From assembly GCA_963729195.1 (NCBI GenBank), contig CAVSNF010000019.1, positions 1-64,000 of the forward strand: a stretch of 64,000 bases of DNA, read 5' to 3'. The first letter of the stretch is position 1; each line of letters begins with the position of its first letter. The translations under genes were made by a program, and so were the position numbers. Shown one piece after another: positions 20,229 to 29,762 of the stretch. Below the pieces are notes generated by a model. It was not told where the DNA came from, made no database searches, and was given only the letters and a program-made list of their open reading frames with translations. This stretch comes from CAVPTL01 sp963729195 (GTDB lineage Bacteria > Actinomycetota > Thermoleophilia > Gaiellales > JAICJC01).

Positions 20229-21340
20229 CGTCTGCTCCCGACCGCGGCCTCCAGAGATCGTGCCATCTCCTGGAGCGATCGGGCAACGCGAGACCGCGGA
20301 TTGTCGAGGATCACCGGCTGGCCGCGGTTGACCGAAACCGGCACCGCTTTGTCGGACGGCAATGTGTAGGTGATTTCGCGGCGCAGCGTGCGCTCGACGT
20401 CTCGGTCCTCGAGGCCCACCTTGGCGCCCGAGCGATTCATCAGGATGCGCACGTCCAGCTGATTGACCTCCAGCAGCTCCAGCGTCTCCAGCGCGATCTT
20501 GAGGCTCTTGATGGTGGGCACGTCGGAGGCGCCGACCAGCACCAGGGTGTCGGTGTTGTCGATCGCAAGCAGCGTGGCCGGGGCGAACTGGGACGAGGTA
20601 TCGATCACGACCACGTCATACGAGTCGCGAGCCACCTCCAGCAGCGGCTCCAGCCGGTCGATGGCGACCAGCTCCTCCTCGTCGGGCCGGGTGGGCGCCG
20701 GCAGCAGGTCGACGCCAGAGCTGTGGCGGGTCACGAACCCGGCCAGCTTCTCGGCGTCGAGATCGCCGGGTGACTGCACCAAGTCGAGCACCGTCCAGCG
20801 GGGGGAGAGTCCCAGCACCAGGGCGTCGTCGCCGGAGTGAAGGTCGAAGTCGATCAGCAGGGTGCGCTTGCCGTCGCGGGCGAAGGACACCGCCAGATTC
20901 GTTGCGATCACGGTCTTGCCCGATCCGCCCTTGGTCGAGAAGATCGTGAACACGTGCGCGTCGCGGGTCGATCGCAGCGCCCCTGAGGCGTGCAGATTGC
21001 TGGAACCGCGGCGATGCCGCTGAGCGCGGGCGGCAGCCACCGCCATGCCGAGCTGCTCGGGGATCTGGGGCAGGCACACGACTCCGTCGATGCCGAAGTC
21101 GAGCGCCTCGTCAAACCAGCGGCTGGGATGCGTATCGGCAAGGCCCAGCACCGCCGGCCCGTTGGGATCGCCCAGCACTCCGCGCAGCTCAGCCGGCAAC
21201 CCGTCGGCGTCTTGAGGAAGGTGCCACACCAGCACCTCGGCGCCGGTGTCGACGATCTCGACCACTCCCGACTGCTCCAGCAGGTCGCGCAGGTGCGCGT
21301 CGTCGCCCTGGAGCGTCACTCGGATGAGGTCGTTTCGCAT
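20225..21340 (-). CDS. tadZ: Tad pilus localisation ATPase TadZ/CpaE
   Basis: 371 residues. N-terminal receiver-like domain (about 1-110) lacking a clear phospho-acceptor, then a ParA/MinD-type ATPase with deviant Walker A FSTKGGSGKTVIATNLA and DFDLHSGDDALVLGL. CpaE/TadZ proteins place the pilus machine at a site in the cell. Encoded just after cpaB and overlapping tadA by 4 nt. Confidence 0.93.
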
Positions 21341-21353
21341 ATGGCAGCAGTCC

Positions 21354-22061
21354 TTATCTCGACAGCGGGATTTCGGGGATCTTGGGCCACTTGGGGTTGT
21401 GCTTGCCCACCAGCACGACCCAGATGTTGTTGTCCGACTGGCCGGAGCTGTCGGCGGAAAGCGCGGCGGCCACCTTGCCGGCGTCGGCAGCGTCCATGGA
21501 CAAGAGCAGCGAGCCCTGCCCCGACGTGGTGGAGGCGGGCAGGTCGGCGGCGATCACGAGCGCGCCCGGAACGATCAGCTGCTCGGTGAAGCGGGTGGCG
21601 TCGGCGTTGGCGGTCTTGGCCCACACGTCGACGCGGTCCTGCGGGGCGATGTCGGTGAGCATGCCCTGGTTGGGATAGAGCGGCAGCCGGATCAGTCGCT
21701 CCTCGCCCTTCACCTGGTAGCTGGGTGAGGTGCCGTTTGAGGAGCCGACCCGGGTGGTGGTGACGGTGTCGCCGGTGAACAGCGGCTGGGTCACGACCTG
21801 CCCCCGGATCATGTCCAGGTTGGAGACGGCGAAGCTGGGCACGTCGGCGAACCGCATGGTGCGGATGCCGAGGGCGCCGGAGCTGATCGCGTCGTCCACC
21901 GTGGTGCCTTCCGGCACGTCCTTGAGTGCGACCACGACGGCCACCGTGCGCTCGTTGGTGACGGCCTGATTCTGCACTTCTCCGACGTACAGCACCAGGG
22001 CCACGGCAGCGGCCAGCGCGAGCACAACAGAGATGATGATGTTCTTGCTCAGCGTTGGCAT
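21354..22061 (-). CDS. cpaB: Flp pilus assembly protein CpaB/RcpC (SAF domain)
   Basis: 235 residues. N-terminal membrane helix NIIISVVLALAAAVALVLYV, SAF domain VVVALKDVPEGTTVDDAI, then the RcpC/CpaB domain (VDVWAKTANADATRFTEQL). It acts outside the membrane in pilus assembly. First gene of the main Tad operon: the next gene upstream is divergent lgt, and the 182 nt between them should hold both promoters. AAGGAG lies about 12 nt before the ATG. Confidence 0.9.
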   Translation of the reverse strand: MPTLSKNIIISVVLALAAAVALVLYVGEVQNQAVTNERTVAVVVALKDVPEGTTVDDAISSGALGIRTMRFADVPSFAVSNLDMIRGQVVTQPLFTGDTVTTTRVGSSNGTSPSYQVKGEERLIRLPLYPNQGMLTDIAPQDRVDVWAKTANADATRFTEQLIVPGALVIAADLPASTTSGQGSLLLSMDAADAGKVAAALSADSSGQSDNNIWVVLVGKHNPKWPKIPEIPLSR

Positions 22062-22243
22062 AGCGGGATGCCGCTCCTTCCCGTGTCGTCAGGCTGCCTG
22101 GATCGGTCGTACCCAGGGGGAATTGGGTAACCATGCGACCTATCGGCGTCCCAACCGCGAACCTTTACGTGTGACGCTTATGACACCCGTCCCGCTGGGG
22201 GTGGCGCCGCCGGCCGTGCTTGCCGATAACCTGAGTTGCGCCC

Positions 22244-23166
22244 GATGAAGCTGTTCTCGATCCCCAGTCCCGGCGACCCGTTTCTGTTCCGTTTTCACGG
22301 CCTGCAGGCGCGCTGGTATGGGCTGATCCTGGCGCTGGCGGTGCTGCTTGCGGGCTGGATCGCCCGCAAGGAATTCCGACGGCGCAAGATCGATCCCGAA
22401 CTGGTGTACACGATCGCCGTGTGGACGGTGCCGTTCGGCCTGGTGGGGGCGCGGCTCTACCACGTGGTCACCGACTGGGGCGCGTTCTCGCCCGGTCACT
22501 ACAGCCAGATTCCCCAGATCTGGCAGGGTGGGCTGGGCATCTGGGGCGCTGTCCTGGGTGGCATGGTCGGCACGCTGATCGGTGTGCGCCGGGCCAAGCT
22601 GCCGTTCTGGGTGGTGGCCGACTGCATCGCTCCCGGGCTGATCCTGGCCCAGGCGCTGGGCCGGTGGGGCAACTACTTCAACCAGGAGCTGTACGGCGGT
22701 CCCAGCACCAAGCCATGGGCGGTCAAGATCGACAATCCCGCGTTTCCGTACAACATCGTCGGCGGCCCACACACGTTCGTGCCCACGTTCCTGTACGAGT
22801 CGCTGTGGGACCTGCTGGTGTTCTTCATCCTGTGGCGGTTCATCAAGCGCTTCTGGAACCGCGTCCCGGCCGGAACGATCTTCGCCCTGTACGTGGCGCT
22901 CTACTCGTTCGGCAGGATCTACATCGAGACGCTGCGAATCGACACCGCCGATGAGTTCTTCGGTCAGCGCCTGAACGTGTGGGTGGCGCTGATCTGCCTG
23001 ATCGCCGGCGCCACCGCCTTCTTGCTGTTGTTCCGAAAGCGGCTCTCCAAGGCGCCCGATCCAGAGCGCAAGCCGTCGCCGATCGACGCCACCGGGCACG
23101 TGCCCACCCCGCGGCCCGAAGCCGCCATCGCCGCCCGCCAGCGCACCCAGCGCCGCAAAAAACTGA
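22244..23166 (+). CDS. lgt: Prolipoprotein diacylglyceryl transferase
   Basis: Transfers diacylglycerol from phosphatidylglycerol to the lipobox Cys of lipoprotein precursors. The family signature is present: LRGLHGLQARWYG-like start, FGLVGARLYHVVTDW, GGLGIWGAVLGGMVG and GRWGNYFNQELYGGP, with about seven membrane helices. The literal frame runs past the family length into the convergent gene (to 23519). Dropping one A from the A6 run at 23157-23162 gives a stop at 23164-23166 and a 307-residue protein with a normal Lys/Arg-rich tail. I take this as the real end. Confidence 0.9.
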
Positions 23167-23173
23167 GGCTGGC

Positions 23174-23274
23174 CCGTTGGGCCTGTGGCGGCGTCCCACG
23201 CCGCGTGCGGGCTCGACGTGGCTTTGCCACGCCTGCGCTCCGCTCGCGGCTCGATCCTTGCCACGGCCCAACGG
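23174..23274. repeat. Long imperfect inverted repeat between convergent genes
   Basis: Outer arms CCGTTGGGCCTGTGG (23174-23188) and CCACGGCCCAACGG (23261-23274) pair with one bulged base. An inner perfect hairpin CGTGGC-TTT-GCCACG sits at 23217-23231. It fills the gap between lgt and the GGDEF gene, so it may stop transcription from both sides, although no T-run follows. Confidence 0.6.
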
Positions 23275-23308
23275 CCTGCGCCGTCACGGGATCGCCGGTC
23301 CAGCTGCT

Positions 23309-24658
23309 TCACTCGGCAGTCGTGGCTTCGCCGACGCGGTCGGCGAGCAGGCTCTCCAGCGCGCGCACGACCTCGGGGTCGTGCCCGCTGCCGCCGTTGG
23401 CCGCCCACAACGATGCCAGCGCCCGGCCGGCTCCGGCCGATCCGGTGTGGCCTCCGGCTTCCACGAAGGCGGCTGCGACCTCGACGATGCGAGACTCGAT
23501 CGGTGCGTCGCGGCCGTGACGGGCCGCCAGCAGCCAGCCGGCCGCCTCGGCGTCCAGGGCGTTGACGGCGACCTTGGCGGCCAGCCGGGCACGCTCGGCC
23601 GGCTCTCCGCCGGGAGTGGTGGAGTCGTACACGAACGCCGCCAGCCGCAAACGGTCGGCCCGGTCGGGCGTGAGCCCCAGCTCTGAGGCCAGGAACCCGG
23701 AGTACTCACTGACGGCCCGCGAGGTGGATGAGTGGCCGTGGGTGGCCTCCAGCGCTCTGATGGTGCGCTCGTAGGTGTCGCGCTCGAGCTGATCGGCCCG
23801 CTCCCGCGCCGACAGCGCCTCGACCACCCGCGCGTCGTAGGAGACGATCCGGCCGCCGCCGCCGCGCTGGGCCCAGTAGAGCGCACCGGTGGCGAGCCGC
23901 TGCAGCTCGCCGTGGGTGGCTCCGTCGGCGGGGAAGCCTGCCACCCCGCCCGACACGGTCACGCCGTCGGTGGAGGTGGCGAAGGCCTGCGCCAGCCGCG
24001 ACATCAGCGTGGCGGCGGCCTCGGACGCCATTCCCGGCAGCACCAGCCCGAACTCGTCTCGTCCCAGCCGGCACACGCTGTCGTAGGAGCGCACTCCGTC
24101 GCCGAAGCAGCGCGCGGCGGTGCGCAGCAGGGCGTCGCCGGTGGCGTGCCCCTGGATGTCGTTGAGCGCTCCGAACCCGTCGATGTCGACCACGCCCACG
24201 GCCACCACCGCCCCGGTGCGTTTGGCGCGCGCCAGCTCGCGGGCCGAGCGTTCGCTGAATCCACGATGGTTGGGCAGGCCGGTGAGCAGGTCGACGGTGC
24301 CGCTGCCGGCGGCGCCCGACTCCCACATCCTGGCGGCTTCGACGGCCTGGGCGGCGACGCCGGCGATCATCCGCGCCGAGGCGATGTCCGCCCGGCGGCC
24401 GCGGTCGGCCACGATGCAGCCCAGTACGCGACGCGCGCTCACCATCGGCAGGCGCACGCTGTCGCCGTCGACCGTGGGCTCGGTGCTCTCGTCAGCCGGC
24501 AGCTGGTCTGCACCGGTGCCGGCGACCCGCACGAACACCTCGCCGTCCTCCGACAGCGTGTAGGCGGCCGCGGTGGTGGTGTCCATCGCCAGCCCCACAG
24601 CGGTGGACGCGGTCGTCAGGATGGCAGGCAGGTCGAGTCCGGCCTCGCAGGCGGCCAC
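23309..24658 (-). CDS. Degenerate GGDEF + degenerate HD-GYP protein with GAF-like N-terminus
   Basis: About 450 residues. GAF-like first third, then a GGDEF domain (DLLTGLPNHRGFSERSAREL, VVDIDGFGALNDIQGHATGD) whose active-site loop reads CRLGRDEFGLVLPG, i.e. GRDEF rather than GGDEF. The C-terminal 160 residues align with HD-GYP by pattern (LRLAAFVYDS for LRLAALLHDIGK, ESRIVEVAAAF for RIIAVADAF, HDPEVVRALESLL) but lack the HD pair and GYP. Probably a non-catalytic cyclic-di-GMP sensor. Start GTG 24658 is a guess; ATG 24710 with one base removed would overlap the kinase stop. Confidence 0.78.
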   Translation of the reverse strand: MAACEAGLDLPAILTTASTAVGLAMDTTTAAAYTLSEDGEVFVRVAGTGADQLPADESTEPTVDGDSVRLPMVSARRVLGCIVADRGRRADIASARMIAGVAAQAVEAARMWESGAAGSGTVDLLTGLPNHRGFSERSARELARAKRTGAVVAVGVVDIDGFGALNDIQGHATGDALLRTAARCFGDGVRSYDSVCRLGRDEFGLVLPGMASEAAATLMSRLAQAFATSTDGVTVSGGVAGFPADGATHGELQRLATGALYWAQRGGGGRIVSYDARVVEALSARERADQLERDTYERTIRALEATHGHSSTSRAVSEYSGFLASELGLTPDRADRLRLAAFVYDSTTPGGEPAERARLAAKVAVNALDAEAAGWLLAARHGRDAPIESRIVEVAAAFVEAGGHTGSAGAGRALASLWAANGGSGHDPEVVRALESLLADRVGEATTAE

Positions 24659-24699
24659 CAGTTGCTCGAGGCCCTGCGGGGTGGCGTTGTGCGCCAGAT

Positions 24700-26178
24700 C
24701 TACGCAGCATCGCTGGCCGCCGCCGGCATCGTGATGGTGACGGTGGTGCCCGCTCCGGGCGTGGAATCGATCAGCAGCTGTCCCGCCAGGATCGAGGCCC
24801 GCTCGCGCATCGACGCCAGGCCATGGTGGGGCAGCCCATCGTCGGGCCCGTCGGTGAACCCCGAGCCGTCGTCGGCGATCCGCACCGTGTAGCCGGCCTC
24901 GGGCGATCCCGCCACGCCCACGTCGACTCGCGACGGGCGGGCGTGCTTGACGGCGTTGGTGACCGCCTCGCGAACGATCTGGTACAGGCACACCTGGTCG
25001 TCGGGGCTGAGCCCGTCGGCCGGGCCGATATCGAGCGTGATCTCGACCAGAGTGGCTGCTTTGGAACTCGTCGGCCAGCGCCTCCATGGCGGTCACAAAG
25101 CCCTGGTCGCGCAGCACCCACGGCTCGAGCGCAAAGCACAGCTCACGCAGCGTGCGGATCACCGTGCGCTGGCGGGTGCGGGCGGTCTCCAGGATCCGCA
25201 CCGTCGGGCTCGGAGTCGGGCACGCCGGTGAGATCCTCGGCCACCGCGTCGAGCATCATGGCAACGCCGGAGAGCGTCTGCAGCGGGCCGTCGTGCAGGT
25301 GCAGCGAGAGCTTGCGACGCTCGTCCTGCTCGGCGTACACCAGCCGGCGCGACAGCTCGGCGCGCTCGGACTCACGGATGTGTGCCTGGCCCAGCAGCGC
25401 CTCGACGCGCTCGAACAGCAGCGCGTTCTCGGCGGCGCGGGCGGCGAAGTCGGCAAACACGGCCACCCGGGTGACGTCGGCCGGCCCAAATGCCGCGCCG
25501 TCGGTGGTGCGGGCCAGCACCAGCACCGATTGCAGCTCGCCCATCGCAACCAGCGGGGCGGCCACGATCGAGGTCGGCCTCAGGTGGCGGCTGAGCGCGT
25601 CGCTGAGGCCGTCTCCCGGCCCGGCGGCGAGCGCGCGGCTGCGGGCGGCCTCTGCCACCAGCGACTCGGCGTCGTCCATGTGGATCGCGAGCTCTGACAT
25701 CGGGCCCAGAGCGACCCCTCTGGCCGCCGCGGGTCGCAGCCGCGTGCCGTCGGCATCGAGGGTCAGCATCACCACCGCCTCGGGTGCGAACAGGGCGTGG
25801 GCCTGCTCGGCGGTGCGCTCCAGCACGCGCGAGGCGTCGCAGGCTCGAGACCGCACCCAGGCTCTCCACCAGGGCGTCCAGGAACGCAGCCTGGGACACC
25901 AGCTCACCGCGAAGCTTGCGGCCCCACTGCTCGGAGGCGCGCAGCCGCAGCGTGTCGCGACGCACGGCGCGGACAGCGGCAACACCGAGCACGGCGATCA
26001 CCACCAGCCCTGCGAACAGCGGAGCGAGGGTGTCATCGATAAAGAACTCGGCGACGAAGAAGACGATCGTCGTCAGGCCTACGGTGAGCGCTGCCAGCGC
26101 TGCTATCTGTGCGATCGACGTCAGCCCCTGAGGGGCGTCAGTCGATGATTGCCTGTCTGAGGGCGATGGCGACAGCAT
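24700..26178 (-). CDS. Sensor histidine kinase (GAF-HisKA_3-HATPase), frameshifted
   Basis: About 490 residues. Two N-terminal membrane helices (LTVGLTTIVFFVAEFFI, APLFAGLVVIAVLGVAAV), GAF domain, HisKA_3 box ERRKLSLHLHDGPLQTL with phospho-His, and HATPase with IVREAVTNAVKHA and IADDGSGFTDG. Single extra bases near 25850, 25205 and 25060 (in AAA) split the frame. The start overlaps the upstream response regulator by about 40 nt, so the pair is co-expressed. The downstream neighbour is the degenerate GGDEF protein. Confidence 0.82.
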
Positions 26179-26764
26179 GCGTGCGGGTGTCAGCCTCCAG
26201 CTTGGAGAGAATGTGCCGCACATGGCTCTTGACGGTCTCTTGACTGATGAAGAGCTTGCCGGCCACGTCCGCGTTGGACATCCCGTCAGCCAGAAGCTGC
26301 AGGATCTCGCGCTCGCGCGCCGTCAGCATGTTCTCGCGATCCTTCGACAGGAACGCGGGCATCAGTGCCGGATCGACATAGCCATCTCCGCCGGCCACCT
26401 TCTGGATCGCCCGCACCAGCGTCTGCTGGGGAGCCTCCTTCAGGATGTACCCCTTGGCACCGGCTTCCAGGCCACGAGTGAGAAGGCTGCGTTCGCCGTA
26501 GGCGGTGAACATCAATACCGCCGTCTCCGGCACCTCCGTGGTGATTTCGCGGGCTGCTTGCAGTCCGTCCGCGCCGGGCATGCGCACGTCCAGGATGACC
26601 ACGTTGGGCCGCCGCCGGCGGGCCAGTGCCACTGCGGCGTTTCCGTCCGCAGCTTCACCCACCACGCGGATGTTGTCTGCTCGGGAAAGCGCCAGGCGCA
26701 GTCCCTCACGAACGACCTCGTGATCATCAACAATCAGACAGCTTATGGAATCGCCCACATGCAC
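26138..26764 (-). CDS. NarL/FixJ-family response regulator
   Basis: About 208 residues from GTG 26764 or 26758, giving the usual start SISCLIVDDHEVVREGLRLA. Receiver with phospho-Asp in VVILDVRMPGADG and the Lys in GYILKEAP, followed by a LuxR HTH (TAREREILQLLADGMSN, SQETVKSHVRHILSKL). Longer upstream reading is open but has no family resemblance. It is the cognate regulator of the kinase that begins inside its 3' end. Confidence 0.92.
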   Translation of the reverse strand: MHVGDSISCLIVDDHEVVREGLRLALSRADNIRVVGEAADGNAAVALARRRRPNVVILDVRMPGADGLQAAREITTEVPETAVLMFTAYGERSLLTRGLEAGAKGYILKEAPQQTLVRAIQKVAGGDGYVDPALMPAFLSKDRENMLTAREREILQLLADGMSNADVAGKLFISQETVKSHVRHILSKLEADTRTHAVAIALRQAIID

Positions 26765-27113
26765 TCCACTCGTCGCAAGGCTTGCCACAGTCAAGTGGTA
26801 TCGGCAGAACCTCGTGCGGTCGTTAGCCCCAACCAATTTTCGGTGCGACCAACCTGGCGTCGGGATTCGGCACTTTCCCGATTTCCCCTGCGGATTTCCG
26901 CGGGTTCCCATCGGCAAGCACGCCGTGTGACTTGAGGTGTTTCAAACGAAAGTTGCCTCGGGTGTCCAGCACAGGTACGTCTCCGCGTCGTGGGCCGCGA
27001 CGATCACCAGCTTCACCGCTTCGCGGAGTTTGTCGAGCACCTCGGCGTTCAGGGGGTAGCCGGAGGCGCCGGCGAGCAGGATGGGCGTACCCTCGGTGGC
27101 GCAAGCGAGGCCG

Positions 27114-27335
27114 CTATGACGGCGCCGGGAGATCGTTTGGTATCTCGCTGACCGAACCGTTGTAGAGCGGGGTGCCGACTCCCGATCCAGAGGTTTCGGT
27201 GATCTTATAGACGGTGCATTGGTCGCCCGGCTCGAGCAGGTCGGAGGCGGCTGTGCGAAGGTCACTCCAGGTGTCGTAGCCGAGTGTTCCGGACTCCGAG
27301 AGGCCCCTTGCTGCCAGTGAGTATTCAAATCCCAT
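27114..27335 (-). CDS. Small protein of unknown function
   Basis: 73 residues, start MGFEYSLAARGLSESG with a clear AGGAGG eight bases upstream. No signal peptide or helix. The composition is that of a small soluble protein (SDLRTAASDLLEPGDQ, VYKITETSGSG). The next 140 nt (26942-27085) hold a protein-like segment in the +1-shifted frame (VLDKLREAVKLVIVAAHD, TYLCWTPEATFV), so the real protein may be about 125 residues with one spurious base near 27120-27140. No family recognised. Confidence 0.55.
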   Translation of the reverse strand: MGFEYSLAARGLSESGTLGYDTWSDLRTAASDLLEPGDQCTVYKITETSGSGVGTPLYNGSVSEIPNDLPAPS

Positions 27336-27461
27336 GGTGAGCCTCCTGGACGTCGTTGGGTGGGGTTGGTGTCGCTGGTTTGTGGTTTGCGGCGGCGACT
27401 CGCCGGCCCGCTCCGTACTGTCGCGTGACGATCGGCGGCGCGCCGCCGTGGTCGACGCCCC

Positions 27462-27611
27462 TCATGGTGTCGGCCGTGAGTTGTCGGTGGGCGCGGCGTG
27501 CTTGGCCGCGGCGTCAGCGGCCTTGCGAGTTACCACGGTGAGCGTCGAAGGAGCGGGCGGTTCTTGCCCAGGCGGCTTCATGAGCCGGTCGTGGCGATGG
27601 TCGGTGTGCAT
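27462..27611 (-). CDS. Very small protein, 49 residues, unknown function
   Basis: Start MHTDHRHDRLMKPPGQE, rich in His, Pro and Ala. The strong point is the ribosome binding site CGGAGG four bases before ATG 27611. It ends 126 nt before the small gene at 27335, same strand, and may share its transcript. A perfect 7-bp inverted repeat (27627-27643) sits just upstream of the ribosome binding site. No family recognised; a leader peptide is possible. Confidence 0.45.
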   Translation of the reverse strand: MHTDHRHDRLMKPPGQEPPAPSTLTVVTRKAADAAAKHAAPTDNSRPTP

Positions 27612-27626
27612 GTGACCTCCGAGAGA

Positions 27627-27643
27627 GACGATCCGTGATCGTC
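27627..27643. promoter_or_regulatory. Inverted repeat, possible operator or 5'-UTR hairpin
   Basis: GACGATC-CGT-GATCGTC, 7-bp perfect arms with a 3-nt spacer, ending 16 nt upstream of the ATG of the 49-residue ORF. Fits either a repressor site or an RNA hairpin next to the ribosome binding site. Confidence 0.35.
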
Positions 27644-27727
27644 ATGGAGAGTCAGCGGGCTGCCTGATTCGTCCTCGAGCGAGGCGGCGAGCGTTCCCTG
27701 AGTACCGAAGGATAGCTGCAATCGGGA

Positions 27728-27742
27728 GTCAACCACGTTGAC
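27728..27742. promoter_or_regulatory. Inverted repeat, possible operator
   Basis: GTCAAC-CAC-GTTGAC, 6-bp perfect arms with a 3-nt spacer. It lies between the zinc-ribbon gene (stop 27759) and the two small genes on the same strand. It contains TTGAC on both strands, so it could overlap a -35 element. I see no convincing -10 partner. Confidence 0.35.
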
Positions 27743-27758
27743 AGTCGGAGCCGTTCCG

Positions 27759-27977
27759 TCAGCCCGCGGGCCGATGATCGTCCTGCGGTGGCGGAGTCAG
27801 GCGCACGGGCGGGGATGATCTGCGGGCTCTCGCCCATGGCCAATCGGGCCGCTGGCGGCGACATGCGCAACAGAGCGTCTCTCCCGGGGGGCGGTAGCGG
27901 CTGAGAACCGTGCGGCACTCCGGCGCCGCGCACTGAATCGGCACCGCATCAGACGGGACTATCCGCTTCGTCGTCAC
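27759..27977 (-). CDS. Small zinc-ribbon protein
   Basis: 72 residues from GTG 27977. Cys pattern CAAPECRTVLSRYRPPGE then TLCCACRRQRPDW: two Cys pairs with spacing typical of short treble-clef/zinc-ribbon proteins common in actinobacteria. The tail after residue 48 is Arg/Pro-rich and may be disordered. No strong ribosome binding site. DNA or RNA binding is a guess from the Cys pattern. Confidence 0.5.
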   Translation of the reverse strand: MTTKRIVPSDAVPIQCAAPECRTVLSRYRPPGETLCCACRRQRPDWPWARARRSSPPVRLTPPPQDDHRPAG

Positions 27978-28076
27978 TGCCTCAAAGGTACGAGCAATTC
28001 CCGCCCAGGGCGACGATTTCTGCACAAAACACAGCCGGCCGGCGCGGTCGCAGCCGGTGTCATCTCCGTCCCCATC

Positions 28077-28082
28077 TATACT
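28077..28082 (+). promoter_or_regulatory. Possible -10 box upstream of CorC-type gene
   Basis: TATACT, 30 nt before the ATG at 28113, in otherwise GC-rich DNA. No good -35 match is visible at 17 nt, so support is weak. Confidence 0.3.
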
Positions 28083-28112
28083 GGCGGGCTTGAGCGACGA
28101 CGTTCCCAGTCC

Positions 28113-29451
28113 ATGCTGATCGCCGCCGAGCTTCTGGCTGTGGTGGTGATCGTTGCGGCCAACGCATTCTTCGTGGCCGCAGAATATGCCCTCGTGACGG
28201 TGCGTCGCACCCGCCTGCAGGAACTTGAGGCGCAAGGAGTTCGGCGGGCGCGGCGCGTGCTCGCGCTGCTGGACAACCCGTCCGGGTTCATCTCCGCGAT
28301 CCAGCTGGGTGTCACGCTCTCCAGCCTGGCCTTGGGTGCAATCGGCGAGCCGGTGGTCTCGGAACTGCTGCAGAAGCCGCTCGACTGGCTCCCCCGGGAC
28401 ATGCACACCGGGGTCGCCACCACCATCTCGGTGATCCTGGCGTTCACGATCCTGACCTACTTCCACGTGGTCATGGGCGAGATCGTGCCCAAATCGTTCA
28501 CGCTTCAGCACAGCGAGCGGGTGGCACTGGCGGTCGCCCACCCGATCGCCATCTTCCGGACGATCTTCCGCCCGTTCATCTGGGTGCTGGTGGGGTCGAG
28601 CTCAGCCGTGCTGCGCTGGTTCGGGCTGCCGCCGCCGAGCGGCATCTCGCTGGTGCACTCCGAGGAGGAGCTGAAGATGCTCGTCACCGCCAGCCGCCAG
28701 AAGGGCGTGCTGGAGGAGGAGGAGCAGGAGATGCTCCACAAGGTGTTCGAGTTCGCCGACAAGGACGCGGAGGACGTGATGGTGCCGCGCCCCGACGTGG
28801 TTGCGCTGCCCCTGGACACGCCGATCGCGGATCTGCTCACGATCGTTCTCAAGAACCCGTACACGCGCTATCCGGTGTTCGGGGAGGACATCGATGACAT
28901 CGCCGGCGTGCTCCACGTGCGCGACCTGTTCAGCGCCATCAACGAGCGTGGGCTGGAGCGCACCGATGTCCAGAGCATCCTGCGTCCCGCCATCCTGGTG
29001 CCCGAGACCAAGCCCCTGGACGAGCTGCTGGCCGAGTTTCGCCGCACCTCCAACCACATGGCGATCGTGGTCGACGAGTACGGCTCGGTGGCGGGGCTGG
29101 CCACGCTCGAGGATCTCCTGGAGGAGATCGTGGGCGAGATCGGCGACGAGTTCGACCTCCCCGACGTGGGCATCCTTCGGATCGGCCGCGGCCGGGTCAG
29201 GATCGGCGGGTCGTTCCCCATCGATCAGTTCAACCACCGGTTCGGCACCGAACTCTCCGACGAGGACTACCACACGGTGGGCGGGTTCGTCTTCGGCGAA
29301 CTGGGACGGGCGCCCCGGGTCGGCGACTCGGTCGCGTTTCAGGGCCTGCGCTTCGAGGTCGTGGGCGTCGAAGGCTCGCGCATCACCGAGGTCGATGTCG
29401 ACCTCACCCAGGCAGAGCGGGAGCCCGCGCCGGCAGAGGAATCCGTCCTAG
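28113..29451 (+). CDS. CorC/HlyC-type CNNM transporter with CBS pair
   Basis: About 445 residues. Four-helix DUF21/CNNM membrane domain (about 1-190), CBS pair (VMVPRPDVVALPLDTPIADL, YPVFGEDIDDIAGVLHVRDL, NHMAIVVDEYGSVAGLATLE) and CorC_HlyC domain (VGGFVFGELGRAPRVGD). Such proteins are linked to Mg/Co efflux. The literal frame runs on without a stop through the antisense dehydratase gene and into the Lrp gene, far longer than the family. I place the true end at the TAG of 29449-29451, in the +1 frame, sharing CTAG with the convergent gene. That requires one shifted base nearby. Confidence 0.85.
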
Positions 29452-29727
29452 GCGAGCTCGTCGCTGCGGCGAGCCATGGCGACGTCGTTCTCGGTGATCC
29501 CGCCCGCGGAATGGGTGACCCAGCTCACCTCGACCTGCACCCCAGCCCACCATCAGGTCGGGGTGATGGTCGGCCGCCTCGGCGGCCTCTCCGACCCGGT
29601 TGGCGTACGCCAAAGCGGCGGCGAAGTCAGGGAACTCGTACCGTTTTCGCAGGGCTCCGTCGCGGACTTCCCAACCGTCCAGGCCTGCCAGTGCCGAATC
29701 CAGTTGTACGTCTGTCAGTACCGCCAT
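29448..29727 (-). CDS. Pterin-4a-carbinolamine dehydratase, one frameshift
   Basis: About 92 residues, start MAVLTDVQLDSALAGLDGWE. Signature EAAEAADHHPDLMVGW matches the family's HHP active-site motif. One extra G in the GGGG run near 29550 breaks the frame. Removing it gives VQVEVSWVTHSAGGITENDV and a stop at 29448-29450, exactly the expected C-terminus (THxxGGLTxxD). The enzyme dehydrates 4a-hydroxytetrahydropterin; in bacteria lacking aromatic hydroxylases its role is unclear. It is divergent from the Lrp gene and convergent with the CNNM gene. Confidence 0.85.
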
Positions 29728-29762
29728 GGGTGGAACTGTACTTGTGTCCGGCTTGCGGGGGT

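Noticed and set aside
26765..26941. N-terminal extension of the response regulator to residue 51
   Set aside because: The extra reading frame has no family match and no ribosome binding site; the usual start falls at GTG 26764/26758.
27334..27615. 93-codon plus-strand open frame
   Set aside because: No ribosome binding site and unlikely composition; the minus-strand 49-residue ORF with CGGAGG explains the region better.
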